A stretch of DNA of 64,000 bases. Origin: Scytonema sp. RU_4_4. Its GTDB lineage: Bacteria; Cyanobacteriota; Cyanobacteriia; Cyanobacteriales; Nostocaceae. A program made the translations under genes and the position numbers. Where the stretch lies: positions 1 through 64,000 of the forward strand of contig JAAUSC010000001.1 in the NCBI GenBank assembly GCA_012031965.1, given 5' to 3'. Below are positions 34,366 through 43,052 of this stretch, piece after piece (the stretch's first letter is position 1; each line of letters opens with the position of its first letter). The notes under the pieces were generated by a model that had not been told where the DNA came from, searched no databases, and worked only from the letters and a program-made list of their open reading frames with translations.

Positions 34366-34431
34366 AGCTATTGGCTAATAGCAAACAAAAGTAATTAGCA
34401 ATTAACTATTAGCCATTAGCTATTATTTCAG

Positions 34432-34947
34432 CTAGACACCAAACTCTTTTTTCAATTGAGCCACCCAGGCTTTAATACGCTTATCAGTCAAGTCAGATTG
34501 GTTATCTTCATCAATAGCCAAACCAACAAATTTACCATCTCGCAATGCTTTTGAATCACTGAATTCGTAGCCATCCGTAGACCAATATCCGACTGTAGTG
34601 CCGCCGCGTTCGATAATTTTCTCTTCCAAAATACCCATTGCATCCTGAAAGTTATCGGCATAGCCAACTTGGTCACCTGTTCCGAAATATGCTACCTTTT
34701 TACCGCTGAAATCAATATTATCTAGCTCTTCATTAAAATAGCCATCCCAGTCGCTTTGTAGTTCGCCAACATCCCAGGTCGGGCAGCCAATGATGATATA
34801 TTGATAGTCTGAAAAATCACTATCTTCTACATCTATGATGTTATGCAATGTCACTACATTTTTTCCACCAAATTCTTTCTGAATCTGCTCTGCTACAGAC
34901 TCAGTTTTACCTGTTGTCGAGCCGAAAAATAGACCTATTTTTGACAT
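34432..34947 (-). CDS. isiB: Long-chain flavodoxin
   Basis: 171 residues beginning MSKIGLFFGSTTGKTESVAE, with the FMN phosphate loop GSTTGKTE, the 50s loop CPTWDVGELQSDW and the 90s loop FGTGDQVGYADNF that clamps FMN. The long-chain insertion typical of cyanobacteria is present. Flavodoxin replaces ferredoxin in photosystem I electron transfer when iron is scarce. IsiA is not next to it, so this is a separate flavodoxin unit. It has a normal ribosome binding site (aggaggag) before ATG 34945-34947, and an AT-rich upstream region with a 25-bp palindrome at 35192-35216. Confidence 0.95.
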   Translation of the reverse strand: MSKIGLFFGSTTGKTESVAEQIQKEFGGKNVVTLHNIIDVEDSDFSDYQYIIIGCPTWDVGELQSDWDGYFNEELDNIDFSGKKVAYFGTGDQVGYADNFQDAMGILEEKIIERGGTTVGYWSTDGYEFSDSKALRDGKFVGLAIDEDNQSDLTDKRIKAWVAQLKKEFGV

Positions 34948-35191
34948 CTTCTCCTCCTGAGTTACGTTTAATTAAGATTTGTTTTGACGTAGAATGCTAC
35001 GTCTCTACACGATTGAATCAGTACACTTGTGTACAGTTATCAAGCAACTTATGACTGATAACTGGTTGAACTCACCAAGCAAAACTTGATATTCTTTCCT
35101 TATTAAGGCTATGAGCAACGACTGCTGTCATGTGCTACTCTCCTTGAGAAGAATTAGCATTATTGCAGCACTATAAAGATGGCAATCAATG

Positions 35192-35216
35192 AAAATGTCA
35201 ATTTAATTGACATTTT
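35192..35216. promoter_or_regulatory. Perfect 25-bp palindrome upstream of isiB
   Basis: Arms aaaatgtcaat and attgacatttt around tta. Its symmetry and AT-richness suit either a regulator binding site or a hairpin. It lies about 245 bases upstream of the isiB start, so it could also belong to the divergent gene. Confidence 0.5.
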
Positions 35217-35379
35217 GCACCTAGTTTTTTGAGAATCTTATTCAACTACTCTAGGAAGAAGCTTACACTAAAATCTAACTTAATGAAAGATTATTGCATT
35301 AAAACTTTGAAGTGATAGCGAGTGACGACTTCGACGGGACTGGGAATGTCTACTCTGTGCGTTTTGGGGCGTAACTATA

Positions 35380-35522
35380 GAGGTTGAACCGAGATAGCTG
35401 CGTATCCGGAAATTAAGACTGGAAAGCGCTATTATACATAGGTTTGAGAAATTGCTACTTGATTGTTTCCGTTTTCACCTTTATCTCGGTTCGACCTCCC
35501 GTTCGCAACTTTGTGCGAACGG
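35380..35522 (+). other. Structured leader ahead of the GNAT gene
   Basis: Gaggttgaaccgagata (35380-35396) pairs with tatctcggttcgacctc (35482-35498), 85 bases apart with one mismatch, and ccgttcgca (35499-35507) pairs with tgcgaacgg (35514-35522). The second stem sits 22 bases before the start codon. Confidence 0.6.
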
Positions 35523-35544
35523 AACACTTGAAAGGTTTTTCATC

Positions 35545-36429
35545 ATGGACAAAGTATTTGAACAAACATCTTCGGTGATGCTGCGTGCGGGACGGCCCGA
35601 CGACGCACTAAAGTGTGGCACCATTCTGTATCAAGGGTTGCGTGCCATTGCGGAACAGCACGGCTTCAAACCCGACTTTCCTTCTGCGGAGTTTGGGGCG
35701 GGTATGTTGACCGAACTTTTAGCGCACCCGACGGTTTATTCAGTCGTGGCCGAGACTGAGGATGGGCGTGTCATCGGCAGCAACTTTTTGTGGGAAGGCG
35801 ACATTATCGCCGGCATCGGCCCCACTTCCGTAGACCCTGCCACGCAAAACAAGTCGGTTGGTCGCCGCTTGATGGAACATGTTTTACAGCGGGCACACGA
35901 AAAACGGTGCGCCGGTGTGCGGCTCGTTCAAGCCGCGCATAACAGCCGCTCGCTTTCCCTGTATACCAAACTCGGCTTCGATGTGCGCGAGCCATTGGCG
36001 GAACTGCAAGGTCAGCCGCTCGGCTTGACGATACCCGGTCGCACTGTTCGTCCGGCGACGGAGGCAGACCTTGCCGCGTGTAATCGTCTCTGCTACCGTA
36101 TTCATGGTCATGACCGGGCGGGCGAACTAAACGGAGCTGTCGGGCGGGGCACGGCAACGCTTGTCGAGTGTGATGGGCGCGTATCGGGCTACGCCAGCGA
36201 AATTGGCTTCTTCGGCCACACTGTTGGCGAGAACAATGAGGACTTAAAGGCGCTTATCGGGGCGGCTCCAGCGCTCAATGGGTTGGGCTTCTATGTTCCA
36301 ATGCGCAACGCCGACCTGTTCCGTTGGTGTTTGAAGCATGGCTTACGTGTCAGCCAGACCGCAACGTTGATGAGCCTCGGTCTGTATAATGAACCGGCAG
36401 GGCCCTTTCTACCCTCCGCCCTGTATTAA
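35545..36429 (+). CDS. Tandem-GNAT acetyltransferase, probably acquired
   Basis: 294 residues from ATG 35545. The first GNAT domain (about 10-160) shows the acetyl-CoA loop VDPATQNKSVGRRLMEHVLQRA and the C-terminal NSRSLSLYTKLGFDV. A second, weaker GNAT-like half follows (VRPATEADLAACNRLCYRIHG). Family members acetylate amines of antibiotics, polyamines or proteins; the substrate is not predictable. The coding DNA is visibly richer in G and C than its neighbours (codons such as GCG, CGG and GGC are frequent) and lacks the usual AT-leaning wobble bases. With the unusual structured leader this suggests horizontal transfer. Start chosen because of gaaagg upstream and family fit. Confidence 0.85.
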   Translation: MDKVFEQTSSVMLRAGRPDDALKCGTILYQGLRAIAEQHGFKPDFPSAEFGAGMLTELLAHPTVYSVVAETEDGRVIGSNFLWEGDIIAGIGPTSVDPATQNKSVGRRLMEHVLQRAHEKRCAGVRLVQAAHNSRSLSLYTKLGFDVREPLAELQGQPLGLTIPGRTVRPATEADLAACNRLCYRIHGHDRAGELNGAVGRGTATLVECDGRVSGYASEIGFFGHTVGENNEDLKALIGAAPALNGLGFYVPMRNADLFRWCLKHGLRVSQTATLMSLGLYNEPAGPFLPSALY

Positions 36430-36476
36430 ATGCTAATATTTCGGCAATAACAGCAATGGTATAGTGGTAGAATTTG

Positions 36477-37976
36477 CTACTTTACGCGACAGAACTTACG
36501 GTGGTTATCATGCTGTGGATCTTGCCAAGAATAAGCAAAATGACTGACTCCTTTGACTTGCGGTGCAAGTTGGCGGAGCGCCTGCATTTGTACTTCCAAG
36601 GGAGGACGATTGCTTATTGATTCTCCCCACTTACCAGCTAAAGCTGGAATCACTTGGGTGCCTGGTTTTGCCATGTTCAGAACCCGCTGCACCTGTGCTG
36701 CAATACAATCGGCACTAGCGCAATTTGCATAAGACATGGGATGCCACTCTATTGTGCTTGGAAACTTATCCCAAGGTTGTAAACGGGAATCGTATCCTTG
36801 ACCTACCATTTGGTTACCATCTGGGAAAAATACCGCCCCCACTGGAATACCTTGTTGCTGTGCTGGATAAGCAGCTAGAGCTAAAAAATCTATGATGCCT
36901 TGCATCGCGTGAGCAACTGCTAACTGCCATAATTCAAATTGTAGTTGCGGTTGCCTTTGACCTGGGGGAAGGATTGATTTTTGCTCTTGGGGTGGAGTGC
37001 GACCCTGCCATAAGGGTTCTCCTTCTTGAGGATAGAGTTTATCAATCTCATTCACGTCTCCAGCTGTGATATATCCCTTACCTAAAAAACGTCTAATGAA
37101 TTCCAATCCTTTGGAATTCAGTGCTCGTCGGAATATAGCTTGTTGGGTCGCTTCACTATACAGCCATAAATCTGTGACTTTCGTGGCGATGGAATCACTG
37201 CCTGCTTGTCGTGGATAGCGTACATAGTCGAAGAGTACCCCATCTGGGCGACGGCGCAGCACTTCCTGTAACATTTGGTAGTAATCTCGTTTGGCTTGCA
37301 GGTTGTAGGGATCGATAAAGACCTGAGAGCCGTTATCTACGACGTAGAGGCTCGTTTGACCCTTACCATTGCGGGCGATCGCTCTTTCTCTATCTGAACG
37401 CTGGGCGTAAGTATAGCCGAAATTTGTGGCGAACATCCAAGCGTAAACCTTCAAACCACGTTCCCGCCCTTTTTGAATAGCTGTGGCGAGCAAATCAGTC
37501 TTTTGTGTTCCCGGTGTGCGAATGACAGAAGGCCAAACAGTGGGGTTAGAGCCTGTTGGTAGGAGTACCTGACCATCATAAAAAACTTCCAGATAAACTT
37601 CATTATAACCTCGGTTGACAATCCGATCCATGATTTGGTCAACAGCGCCTGGCTGAACATCACAAGGATACAAGCGCAACCAGATTGCTTGCAACTGAGG
37701 CCAAGTACGATTACGGCATTCCTGCAAAACTTGTGCGTGTTGTCGTAACAACTGCTGGTAACGACTTTGTGCCTGTTGATCGCCTCTGAGTGCTGACAAA
37801 CGTAAGTTTTCTTTTTCTTGCGCCTGAGGGGATGATAACTGGCAATATTCAGGAATTTGCGCCCCTGCTGGCTGATTCTTTAAAAAGGGAATGAGCAAAC
37901 TACTGCTAAAAATAGCAACAGCAAGCAGGCGTTGCCAAAAGAATATTGTTGCAACATTCAAAGGACAGTTGAACAT
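36477..37976 (-). CDS. Secreted GH10-like (GHL10, DUF4015-type) glycoside hydrolase
   Basis: 499 residues. A membrane or signal helix (about 10-32) is followed by a TIM-barrel of the family-10-like glycosylhydrolases: AIWLRLYPCDVQ, YNEVYLEVFYDGQVL, GLKVYAWMFATNFGY, GVLFDYVRYPRQAG and a C-terminal GVSHFAYSWQDPQHD. Cyanobacteria commonly have several of these; substrates are not established. Likely catalytic acids are Glu in YLEVFYDG and Asp in LFDYVRYP by position on strands, but this is inference. Single-gene unit. Confidence 0.85.
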   Translation of the reverse strand: MFNCPLNVATIFFWQRLLAVAIFSSSLLIPFLKNQPAGAQIPEYCQLSSPQAQEKENLRLSALRGDQQAQSRYQQLLRQHAQVLQECRNRTWPQLQAIWLRLYPCDVQPGAVDQIMDRIVNRGYNEVYLEVFYDGQVLLPTGSNPTVWPSVIRTPGTQKTDLLATAIQKGRERGLKVYAWMFATNFGYTYAQRSDRERAIARNGKGQTSLYVVDNGSQVFIDPYNLQAKRDYYQMLQEVLRRRPDGVLFDYVRYPRQAGSDSIATKVTDLWLYSEATQQAIFRRALNSKGLEFIRRFLGKGYITAGDVNEIDKLYPQEGEPLWQGRTPPQEQKSILPPGQRQPQLQFELWQLAVAHAMQGIIDFLALAAYPAQQQGIPVGAVFFPDGNQMVGQGYDSRLQPWDKFPSTIEWHPMSYANCASADCIAAQVQRVLNMAKPGTQVIPALAGKWGESISNRPPLEVQMQALRQLAPQVKGVSHFAYSWQDPQHDNHRKFCRVK

Positions 37977-38355
37977 ACGTACAATTAGAAAGACAAAACA
38001 GCAATCAATCCTAACTTAGGTTACGTAGGATAATGTGTATCAAATTCCATCATTTATAAATAGGGGCTTTGAAGCCCACATGGTATAGACTTCCAAACCC
38101 CTATTTCTGTTGCCGAATTGTGTTATTCAGTTTTAGTTACTGAAACAGTTTTCTCGCAAGAATTCTGTCGTATCCATAAGATTTTATGACATCAAATTTC
38201 AAAATTCAAAAATAAAAACCTGAAATATGTGACTTTTTTGACTGAACGATGCCACAAAATTGTCAAGAGTCTAGAGTGAAAGCTCAACAGTCCAAACTTT
38301 GATCCAAACTTTGAACTGTGGACTTGTGACTCTAGACTCTACGCAGAGGTTATGT
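37977..38355. other. Intergenic region with a strong hairpin
   Basis: 379 bases. The visible structures are the hairpin at 38266-38340 and a short inverted pair aggggctt/aagcccac near 38063-38082. There is no open frame with family support. Confidence 0.5.
38266..38340 (-). terminator. Large inverted repeat downstream of psb27
   Basis: Perfect 12-bp arms agagtctagagt (38266-38277) and actctagactct (38329-38340), with smaller repeats of tccaaacttt inside. It lies directly after the psb27 stop and may end that transcript, although no clear T-run follows. Confidence 0.5.
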
Positions 38356-38754
38356 TTAAGCACCACGGCTTAATGCTGCTTCTACTCGCTCAAACTCCAG
38401 GTCTAAGCGGTCTTTGAGTTTTTTTGGTACAGGACGATTTGGATAAGAACTATAGTGTCCGGCTAAGGAGTTAAGGGCGGTTCGCATGGTTGTAAAGGAA
38501 GCCAAACCAGAGACAGAGCCATCCCGCTGGTAGCGAGCTGCAAAGTCATTGATTTTCTTACGCGCTTCTGCTTGAACTGATGCTCTATCTGGAGAATCTT
38601 GTGGTAACTCTATAGCAGTCCTCAAAGCATTAACGACAGCTAGAGTATCTTGGCGATAATTTCCTGTTAGAGCACCCGGACTGCTATTACAGCCCATCAA
38701 ACCAATGACGACAACCAAAACTAGGGCAAGCAGACGTGACCAATAGCGCTTCAT
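38356..38754 (-). CDS. psb27: Photosystem II assembly lipoprotein Psb27
   Basis: 132 residues from ATG 38752-38754 (MKRYWSRLLALVLVVVIGLM). The lipobox LMGC places a lipid anchor at Cys about 22, so the mature protein is on the lumenal face of the thylakoid. The body (GNYRQDTLAVVNALRTAIEL, RKKINDFAARYQRDG, TALNSLAGHYSSYPNRPVP) matches the four-helix Psb27 that binds CP43 during photosystem II assembly and repair. A further upstream ATG at 38772 is unlikely to be used. A miniature element lies about 160 bases upstream. Confidence 0.95.
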   Translation of the reverse strand: MKRYWSRLLALVLVVVIGLMGCNSSPGALTGNYRQDTLAVVNALRTAIELPQDSPDRASVQAEARKKINDFAARYQRDGSVSGLASFTTMRTALNSLAGHYSSYPNRPVPKKLKDRLDLEFERVEAALSRGA

Positions 38755-38910
38755 AAACCTTAAGTGAAACAATACCTAAATCAACGTCCATCGTATCCTG
38801 GATTGGTATCCAGGGGATCATCTCATAGAAGGACACGCAGAAAGAATCGAGAAAGACTTTCCCCGTTACCTCATTCTCAGGCTGCTCTCACTCCTTTGAT
38901 ATAAAGTATT

Positions 38911-39101
38911 AGGACTTACGCACTGTACAGATTGAGCATCATGTGTATGAACGTGCATTCAATGGGAAAGCGACCACAACTTGTAGGGTGGGCAGTGCCC
39001 TAAACTTATATCCAGATCATCAGGTTTTACTGAGCACTGCCCACCCTACAGTCGAAAAATGAAAACTCATATTCGAGGACTTTTGTCAATGCGTAAGTCC
39101 T
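38911..39101. mobile_element. Miniature inverted-repeat element, family A, with target duplication
   Basis: 191 bp with perfect 12-bp ends AGGACTTACGCA and TGCGTAAGTCCT and an exact 7-bp direct repeat AAGTATT on both sides (38904-38910, 39102-39108). Inside, gtagggtgggcagtgcc faces gcactgcccaccctac. The right end contributes two bases of the cofH stop codon. No reading frame. It is the best-preserved of three copies in this window. Confidence 0.88.
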
Positions 39102-40233
39102 AAGTATTTTGATATAAGGTATCTCGTTGTTGGTAAGGACGTCCTAGGTTGGTGATAGCAGCTTGCAAGGTTTCAACTTCCATGTTTGTACCACCTTGAG
39201 CACCTGCCATTGTCGTAATGTGTTCTTCCATTAATGTACCGCCAATATCGTTGCAACCCCACAATAGGGCTTCTGTTGCACCAGCCAAACCCAGTTTTAC
39301 CCAACTTGGCTGATGGTTAGAAATCCAGTTTCCCAAAAAAATTCGTGCGACAGCAGTCAGTAGCAGTGCATCTGCCAAAATGGGTTGGTCGTGTCCGACA
39401 CGACGACGTAGAGGTTTGGGAGCTTCTTTGCCAACAAAGGGTAATAGAATAAACTCAGTTATGCGAGCAGGGTAGCTTTGATGAATGGCTGTTTGTTGGA
39501 GCGATCGCAATTTTTCCAAATGCCTAATTTGTTGTTCCGGCGTTTCAATATGCCCTGATAGCATTGTGCTAGTGGTGTGCAAACCTAGGCTATGAGCTGT
39601 ACTCACAATTTCCAGCCATTGGCTAGTATTAATTTTTTCTGGGCAAAGAATGCGCCGTACTTCATCATCTAACACTTCAGCCGCTGTTCCTGGCATAGAA
39701 TCAACACCAGCAGAGCTCAAAGCGACAATCACATCGGCATATTTAAGTCCATCTTCTCTTGCTATGAATTGCACTTCTTGAGGAGAAAAGGCGTGCAAAT
39801 GCAGTTGTGGAAATTTTTGCTTAATCTTTTCCACAAACTTGAGGTAGTAAAGCAAAGATTTTCCGTGTACCTTCGCTTGTGGGTTTAAGCCTCCCTGAAT
39901 ACAGATTTCCGTTGCACCCCGTTGCACCGCATCTGTCGCCTTCTCTAAAATATGCGCCCAATCTAACCAGTAAGCACCCTCCTCCCCTTCATCTCGCCGG
40001 AAAGCGCAGAAACTACAGTGTTGCTCGCAGATGTTGGTAAAATTGAGATTACGGTTAATGACATACGTAACAGTGTCTCCTGCTTGCTGTTGACGCAGTT
40101 TATTAGCTGTAGCGCGAATAGCAGCTACTACACTTTGATCAGTTTGTTTCAACAAAACGACTCCCTCTTCGGGAAATAAATCATACCCACTTAAAGCACG
40201 ATCAAGAATAGCATCAACAGTTATAGTAACCAC
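39100..40233 (-). CDS. cofH: 7,8-didemethyl-8-hydroxy-5-deazariboflavin synthase, CofH subunit
   Basis: 377 residues of the radical-SAM family; CofH with CofG makes the deazaflavin chromophore F0, used by some photolyases. The cluster motif is CEQHCSFC, preceded by [11 protein letters not shown], and CofH-type blocks follow ([52 protein letters not shown]). The start is GTG 40231-40233. The last codon before the stop is ACT, and TAG is formed by one host base and two bases of the miniature element (39100-39102). Joined across the insertion site, the frame would have gone on for about 12 more codons. No cofG is present here. Confidence 0.93.
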   Translation of the reverse strand: MVTITVDAILDRALSGYDLFPEEGVVLLKQTDQSVVAAIRATANKLRQQQAGDTVTYVINRNLNFTNICEQHCSFCAFRRDEGEEGAYWLDWAHILEKATDAVQRGATEICIQGGLNPQAKVHGKSLLYYLKFVEKIKQKFPQLHLHAFSPQEVQFIAREDGLKYADVIVALSSAGVDSMPGTAAEVLDDEVRRILCPEKINTSQWLEIVSTAHSLGLHTTSTMLSGHIETPEQQIRHLEKLRSLQQTAIHQSYPARITEFILLPFVGKEAPKPLRRRVGHDQPILADALLLTAVARIFLGNWISNHQPSWVKLGLAGATEALLWGCNDIGGTLMEEHITTMAGAQGGTNMEVETLQAAITNLGRPYQQRDTLYQNT

Positions 40234-40507
40234 AGTTTATGAAAAGCAAACCACATTTATTATTTTTACAATTTTCTGTTACTTAAACATTCAGATTGGG
40301 CGGGTAAGGAAGCAAGGGTGAATGATTTGTAGCTGTTATTTAGTGAATTAGTCTCGCGTAGTGCTTAATACACTGGATAGCGAGTGATCGATGAGCAACT
40401 CGAAGTCGAAGAAGTCAGGATGATTTGGCGCGTGACTCAGGTGAACTAGAAGGGAACAAAGAGTGATGAGTTATGAGTTATAAGTTATGAGTGGTAAATC
40501 ATAATTT
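40234..40507. other. Spacer with short heptamer repeats
   Basis: No gene support. From 40463 a run of gttatga/gttataa heptamers leads into the start of the glycosyltransferase gene at 40508. Confidence 0.5.
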
Positions 40508-42331
40508 ATGAATTTAATACTTAAAAACTCAAAACTCAAAACTCTATTACTGCTAACGATTTGGCTAGTGATTGGCGTCGGCTTGCGCTTAACTAACTTG
40601 ACTGCTAAACCTCCTTGGACTGACGAGTTTTCTACTCTGGTGTTTAGCCTCGGCAATAGCTTTTTGCCAGTACCGTTAGATCAGCCTATCTCTATTGATG
40701 TTCTATTACAACCACTACAACCACAATCTACAGTCGGTATACAAGACGTATGGAAACACTTATCGAGTGAAAGTAATCATCCGCCACTTTACTTTCTTCT
40801 CACTCACTGGTGGATGCGGCTGTTTCCCACACATGAGGGTTTGGTGTCGTTGTGGGGAGCGCGATCGCTTGCTGCTCTTTTCGGTGGTGCATCTATTCCA
40901 GCTGTTTATGCTTTAAGTCAGCTAGCATTTCGTTCCCGTCTTGTGAGCCATTTAGCCGCTGCAATGATGGCGACTTCACCCTACGGCATTTTTTTAGCAC
41001 AAGAAGCCCGTCACTATACTTTAGCAATCTTGTGGGTGATTGCTTCTTTTGCCTGCTTAGTCATTGCCAGTCGCCACATCCAAAAACATACTCAAATACC
41101 CATCAAGATAGCACTCTCGTGGGTGGGTATTAATGCTATTGGTATTGCGACTCATTACTTTTTCACTCTCACCCTCTGCTGTGAAGCGTTGGTTTTGCTC
41201 TTTCTTGCTTGGCTACAGTGGACAAGGAAGGACAAGGAGACAAGGAGACAAGGAGACAATAGGAGAGAGGAAGAATTTTCCCTCACTCTTTCACTCCCTC
41301 ACTCTCTCACTCCCCCCATCTCCTCCCAACCCCACCTCCCTCTCAACACCTGGTTTCGCATCTACGCTGTTGCTGTAGGTACACTTGTAGCAGGTTTAGT
41401 TTGGCTGCCCGTATTTTTACATAATAGTTATGGAGGTAAATTGACTGAATGGATTCAAGGTCCACGTACTGGGATGGCTTGGATTAACCCAATTTTTCAA
41501 GCTTTGGCAGCATGGATTACGATGATTTCTTTGCTACCAGTGGAAGCATCACAGTTAGCAGTTGTGATTGTTTCTGGAGTCTTGATGCTGATTTTTTTCA
41601 TTTGGGCTGTACCAATTTTGGTGCGTGGAATGAAAGTTCATCTTAAACAACCACAAACCCGTTTGATGAGTCAAGTATTTGTTGGTTTGATTGCAGGGGC
41701 TATAGCTTTATTTTTTATTTTTACTTACTTTTTTGGTATTGACTTGACACGAGGCGCTCGTTACAACTTTGTTTACTTTCCTGCTGTGATAGTCTTACTT
41801 GGAGCAAGTCTGGCTGTTTGTTGGCGTACTTCCATTTTGGAAAAGGCGAGATGGGGAATAAATGGCAAAAAAGCTGTGTTCATCATTTGGTTGATGGGAT
41901 TGGCAAGTGCGATTACAGTTGTCTGCAATTTGGGCTATCAAAAATACTACCGTCCAGACCTATTTGTACAACTTGTTGAGCAAACATCCCATGTCCCTGT
42001 ACTCATCACCACAACCCACAAAACTCATGTACAGATTGGGGAAATGATGGGAATAGCGAGGGAATATAAAATACAAAATTCCATACAAAATTCCATACAA
42101 AATTCAAAATTCACATCACCGCTATTTCTCCTTGCTCATCAAGACGAAGACCCCAAGACTTCCACCTTTGCACTCCAAAATACGTTAAAGACACTACCAC
42201 GTCCTTTTGACTTATGGTTAGTAAACTTTTATGCCCCTGAACCAGAGGAAGTCAAAAACTGTGTTGCTGAAACTCAATCCTTAAGCGCAATCAACGGCTA
42301 TGAATACAAACTGTATCATTGTGGTGATTAG
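40508..42331 (+). CDS. Polytopic glycosyltransferase, family 39-like (PMT/ArnT type)
   Basis: 607 residues with about ten to eleven membrane helices. Early marks are LRLTNLTAKPPWTDEF (Asp-Glu pair in the first external loop, as in GT-C enzymes), SSESNHPPLYFLLTHWW and FLAQEARHYTLAILW. Such enzymes move sugars from lipid carriers to proteins or lipids on the outer face of the membrane. Two tandem-repeat insertions are in frame: an Arg/Lys/Glu-rich stretch with Ser/Leu/Pro (about residues 240-278) and IQNSIQNSIQNSK (about 522). Both fall in predicted loops. The last 41 bases overlap the convergent YdeI-like gene. Confidence 0.85.
   Translation: MNLILKNSKLKTLLLLTIWLVIGVGLRLTNLTAKPPWTDEFSTLVFSLGNSFLPVPLDQPISIDVLLQPLQPQSTVGIQDVWKHLSSESNHPPLYFLLTHWWMRLFPTHEGLVSLWGARSLAALFGGASIPAVYALSQLAFRSRLVSHLAAAMMATSPYGIFLAQEARHYTLAILWVIASFACLVIASRHIQKHTQIPIKIALSWVGINAIGIATHYFFTLTLCCEALVLLFLAWLQWTRKDKETRRQGDNRREEEFSLTLSLPHSLTPPISSQPHLPLNTWFRIYAVAVGTLVAGLVWLPVFLHNSYGGKLTEWIQGPRTGMAWINPIFQALAAWITMISLLPVEASQLAVVIVSGVLMLIFFIWAVPILVRGMKVHLKQPQTRLMSQVFVGLIAGAIALFFIFTYFFGIDLTRGARYNFVYFPAVIVLLGASLAVCWRTSILEKARWGINGKKAVFIIWLMGLASAITVVCNLGYQKYYRPDLFVQLVEQTSHVPVLITTTHKTHVQIGEMMGIAREYKIQNSIQNSIQNSKFTSPLFLLAHQDEDPKTSTFALQNTLKTLPRPFDLWLVNFYAPEPEEVKNCVAETQSLSAINGYEYKLYHCGD
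41222..41345. repeat. Low-complexity tandem repeats inside the glycosyltransferase gene
   Basis: Gacaaggag/gacaaggaa 7-9-base units (41222-41262) followed by ctcactc/ctccctc units (41281-41345). The array is in frame and widens a loop between membrane helices. Confidence 0.8.
42070..42112. repeat. Tandem 12-bp repeat (acaaaattccat) inside the glycosyltransferase gene
   Basis: Three copies of acaaaattccat and a partial fourth encode IQNS repeats. The unit is a multiple of three, so copy changes keep the frame. Confidence 0.8.
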
Positions 42332-42917
42332 TCCGGAGTGTTAATGGATTTTTGTTCTCTGCTGCTGAAGTTATGGTTTGCTCAATTCTCTTCAACCTTG
42401 TCTGCGGACGTTTAGCACTGTTAATCCAAAAGAGGATGTTCTTCTTGGATGAATGACTAAACGCTTCAAAATATTTGTTAGCAGTTTCGTTTGCTTCCAA
42501 TGCTTGCTTTAAGTCTGCTGGAATTATTAACGCTTCGATCTCATCTAACGCAGTCCATGAACCATTTTGTTTTGCAACTTCAATCTTCTGAAAACCAGCC
42601 TCAGTCATCAAATCTTGTTCGATGAGTTCTTGAATATATTGCTTATTTAATTTTGACCATACACTTTTTAGTTTTCGGGGTGTAAATATTTGCATGTAAC
42701 GTTCTTTATCCAAGGATTTCACTTTACTGTCAATCCAACCAAAGCATAAGGCTTCTTTCACTGCTTCGCTATACTGAACGCTTGGTTTACCACTTTTTAC
42801 CTTGTAGTAGATCAACCAGACACCAACACAAGTCTGATGATTTTTCTTCAACCATTCCCGCCATTCTTTGCGATCTTCAGCATAAACGGTTTCTAATTGG
42901 TTCTCAAATTGTGGCAT
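42291..42917 (-). CDS. YdeI/OmpD-associated family protein
   Basis: 208 residues: WREWLKKNHQTCVGVWLIYYKV and SEAVKEALCFGWIDSKVKSLD form the first conserved block, and YMQIFTPRKLKSVWSKLNKQ and FEAFSHSSKKNILFWINSAKRPQTRLKRIEQ the second. This is the YdeI/OmpD-associated family, whose biochemical role is not settled (stress-linked in enterobacteria). Its last codons read across the end of the glycosyltransferase gene on the other strand (41-bp convergent overlap), so its C-terminal 14 residues may be non-native. Confidence 0.88.
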   Translation of the reverse strand: MPQFENQLETVYAEDRKEWREWLKKNHQTCVGVWLIYYKVKSGKPSVQYSEAVKEALCFGWIDSKVKSLDKERYMQIFTPRKLKSVWSKLNKQYIQELIEQDLMTEAGFQKIEVAKQNGSWTALDEIEALIIPADLKQALEANETANKYFEAFSHSSKKNILFWINSAKRPQTRLKRIEQTITSAAENKNPLTLRTNHHNDTVCIHSR

Positions 42918-43052
42918 AACAGGAGCTTATCGGAGTTTAGATATCAATCATAATCCGCCCTCACATCACTCTGAGCGCCAACAAACTTAACGCTAAATGT
43001 CAATAGATAACTCATCAACAATTGTTACCACTGATAGCTTGAGTAGCCTCAC

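Larger units (their letters stand above)
34948..35544. other. Regulatory spacer between isiB and the GNAT gene
   Basis: 597 bases between divergent genes. It holds gacgtagaatgctacgtctc (near 34986, an inverted repeat), a perfect AT-rich palindrome (35192-35216), a 17-bp inverted pair with one mismatch (35380-35396 and 35482-35498) and a 9-bp stem (35499-35522) right before the GNAT start. The isiB promoter should lie in the first 250 bases. Confidence 0.6.

Noticed and set aside
35380-35522. attC-like recombination site before the GNAT gene
   Set aside because: One GTTRRRY-type match exists, but the paired RYYYAAC site and the imperfect folded structure of an attC are not convincing.
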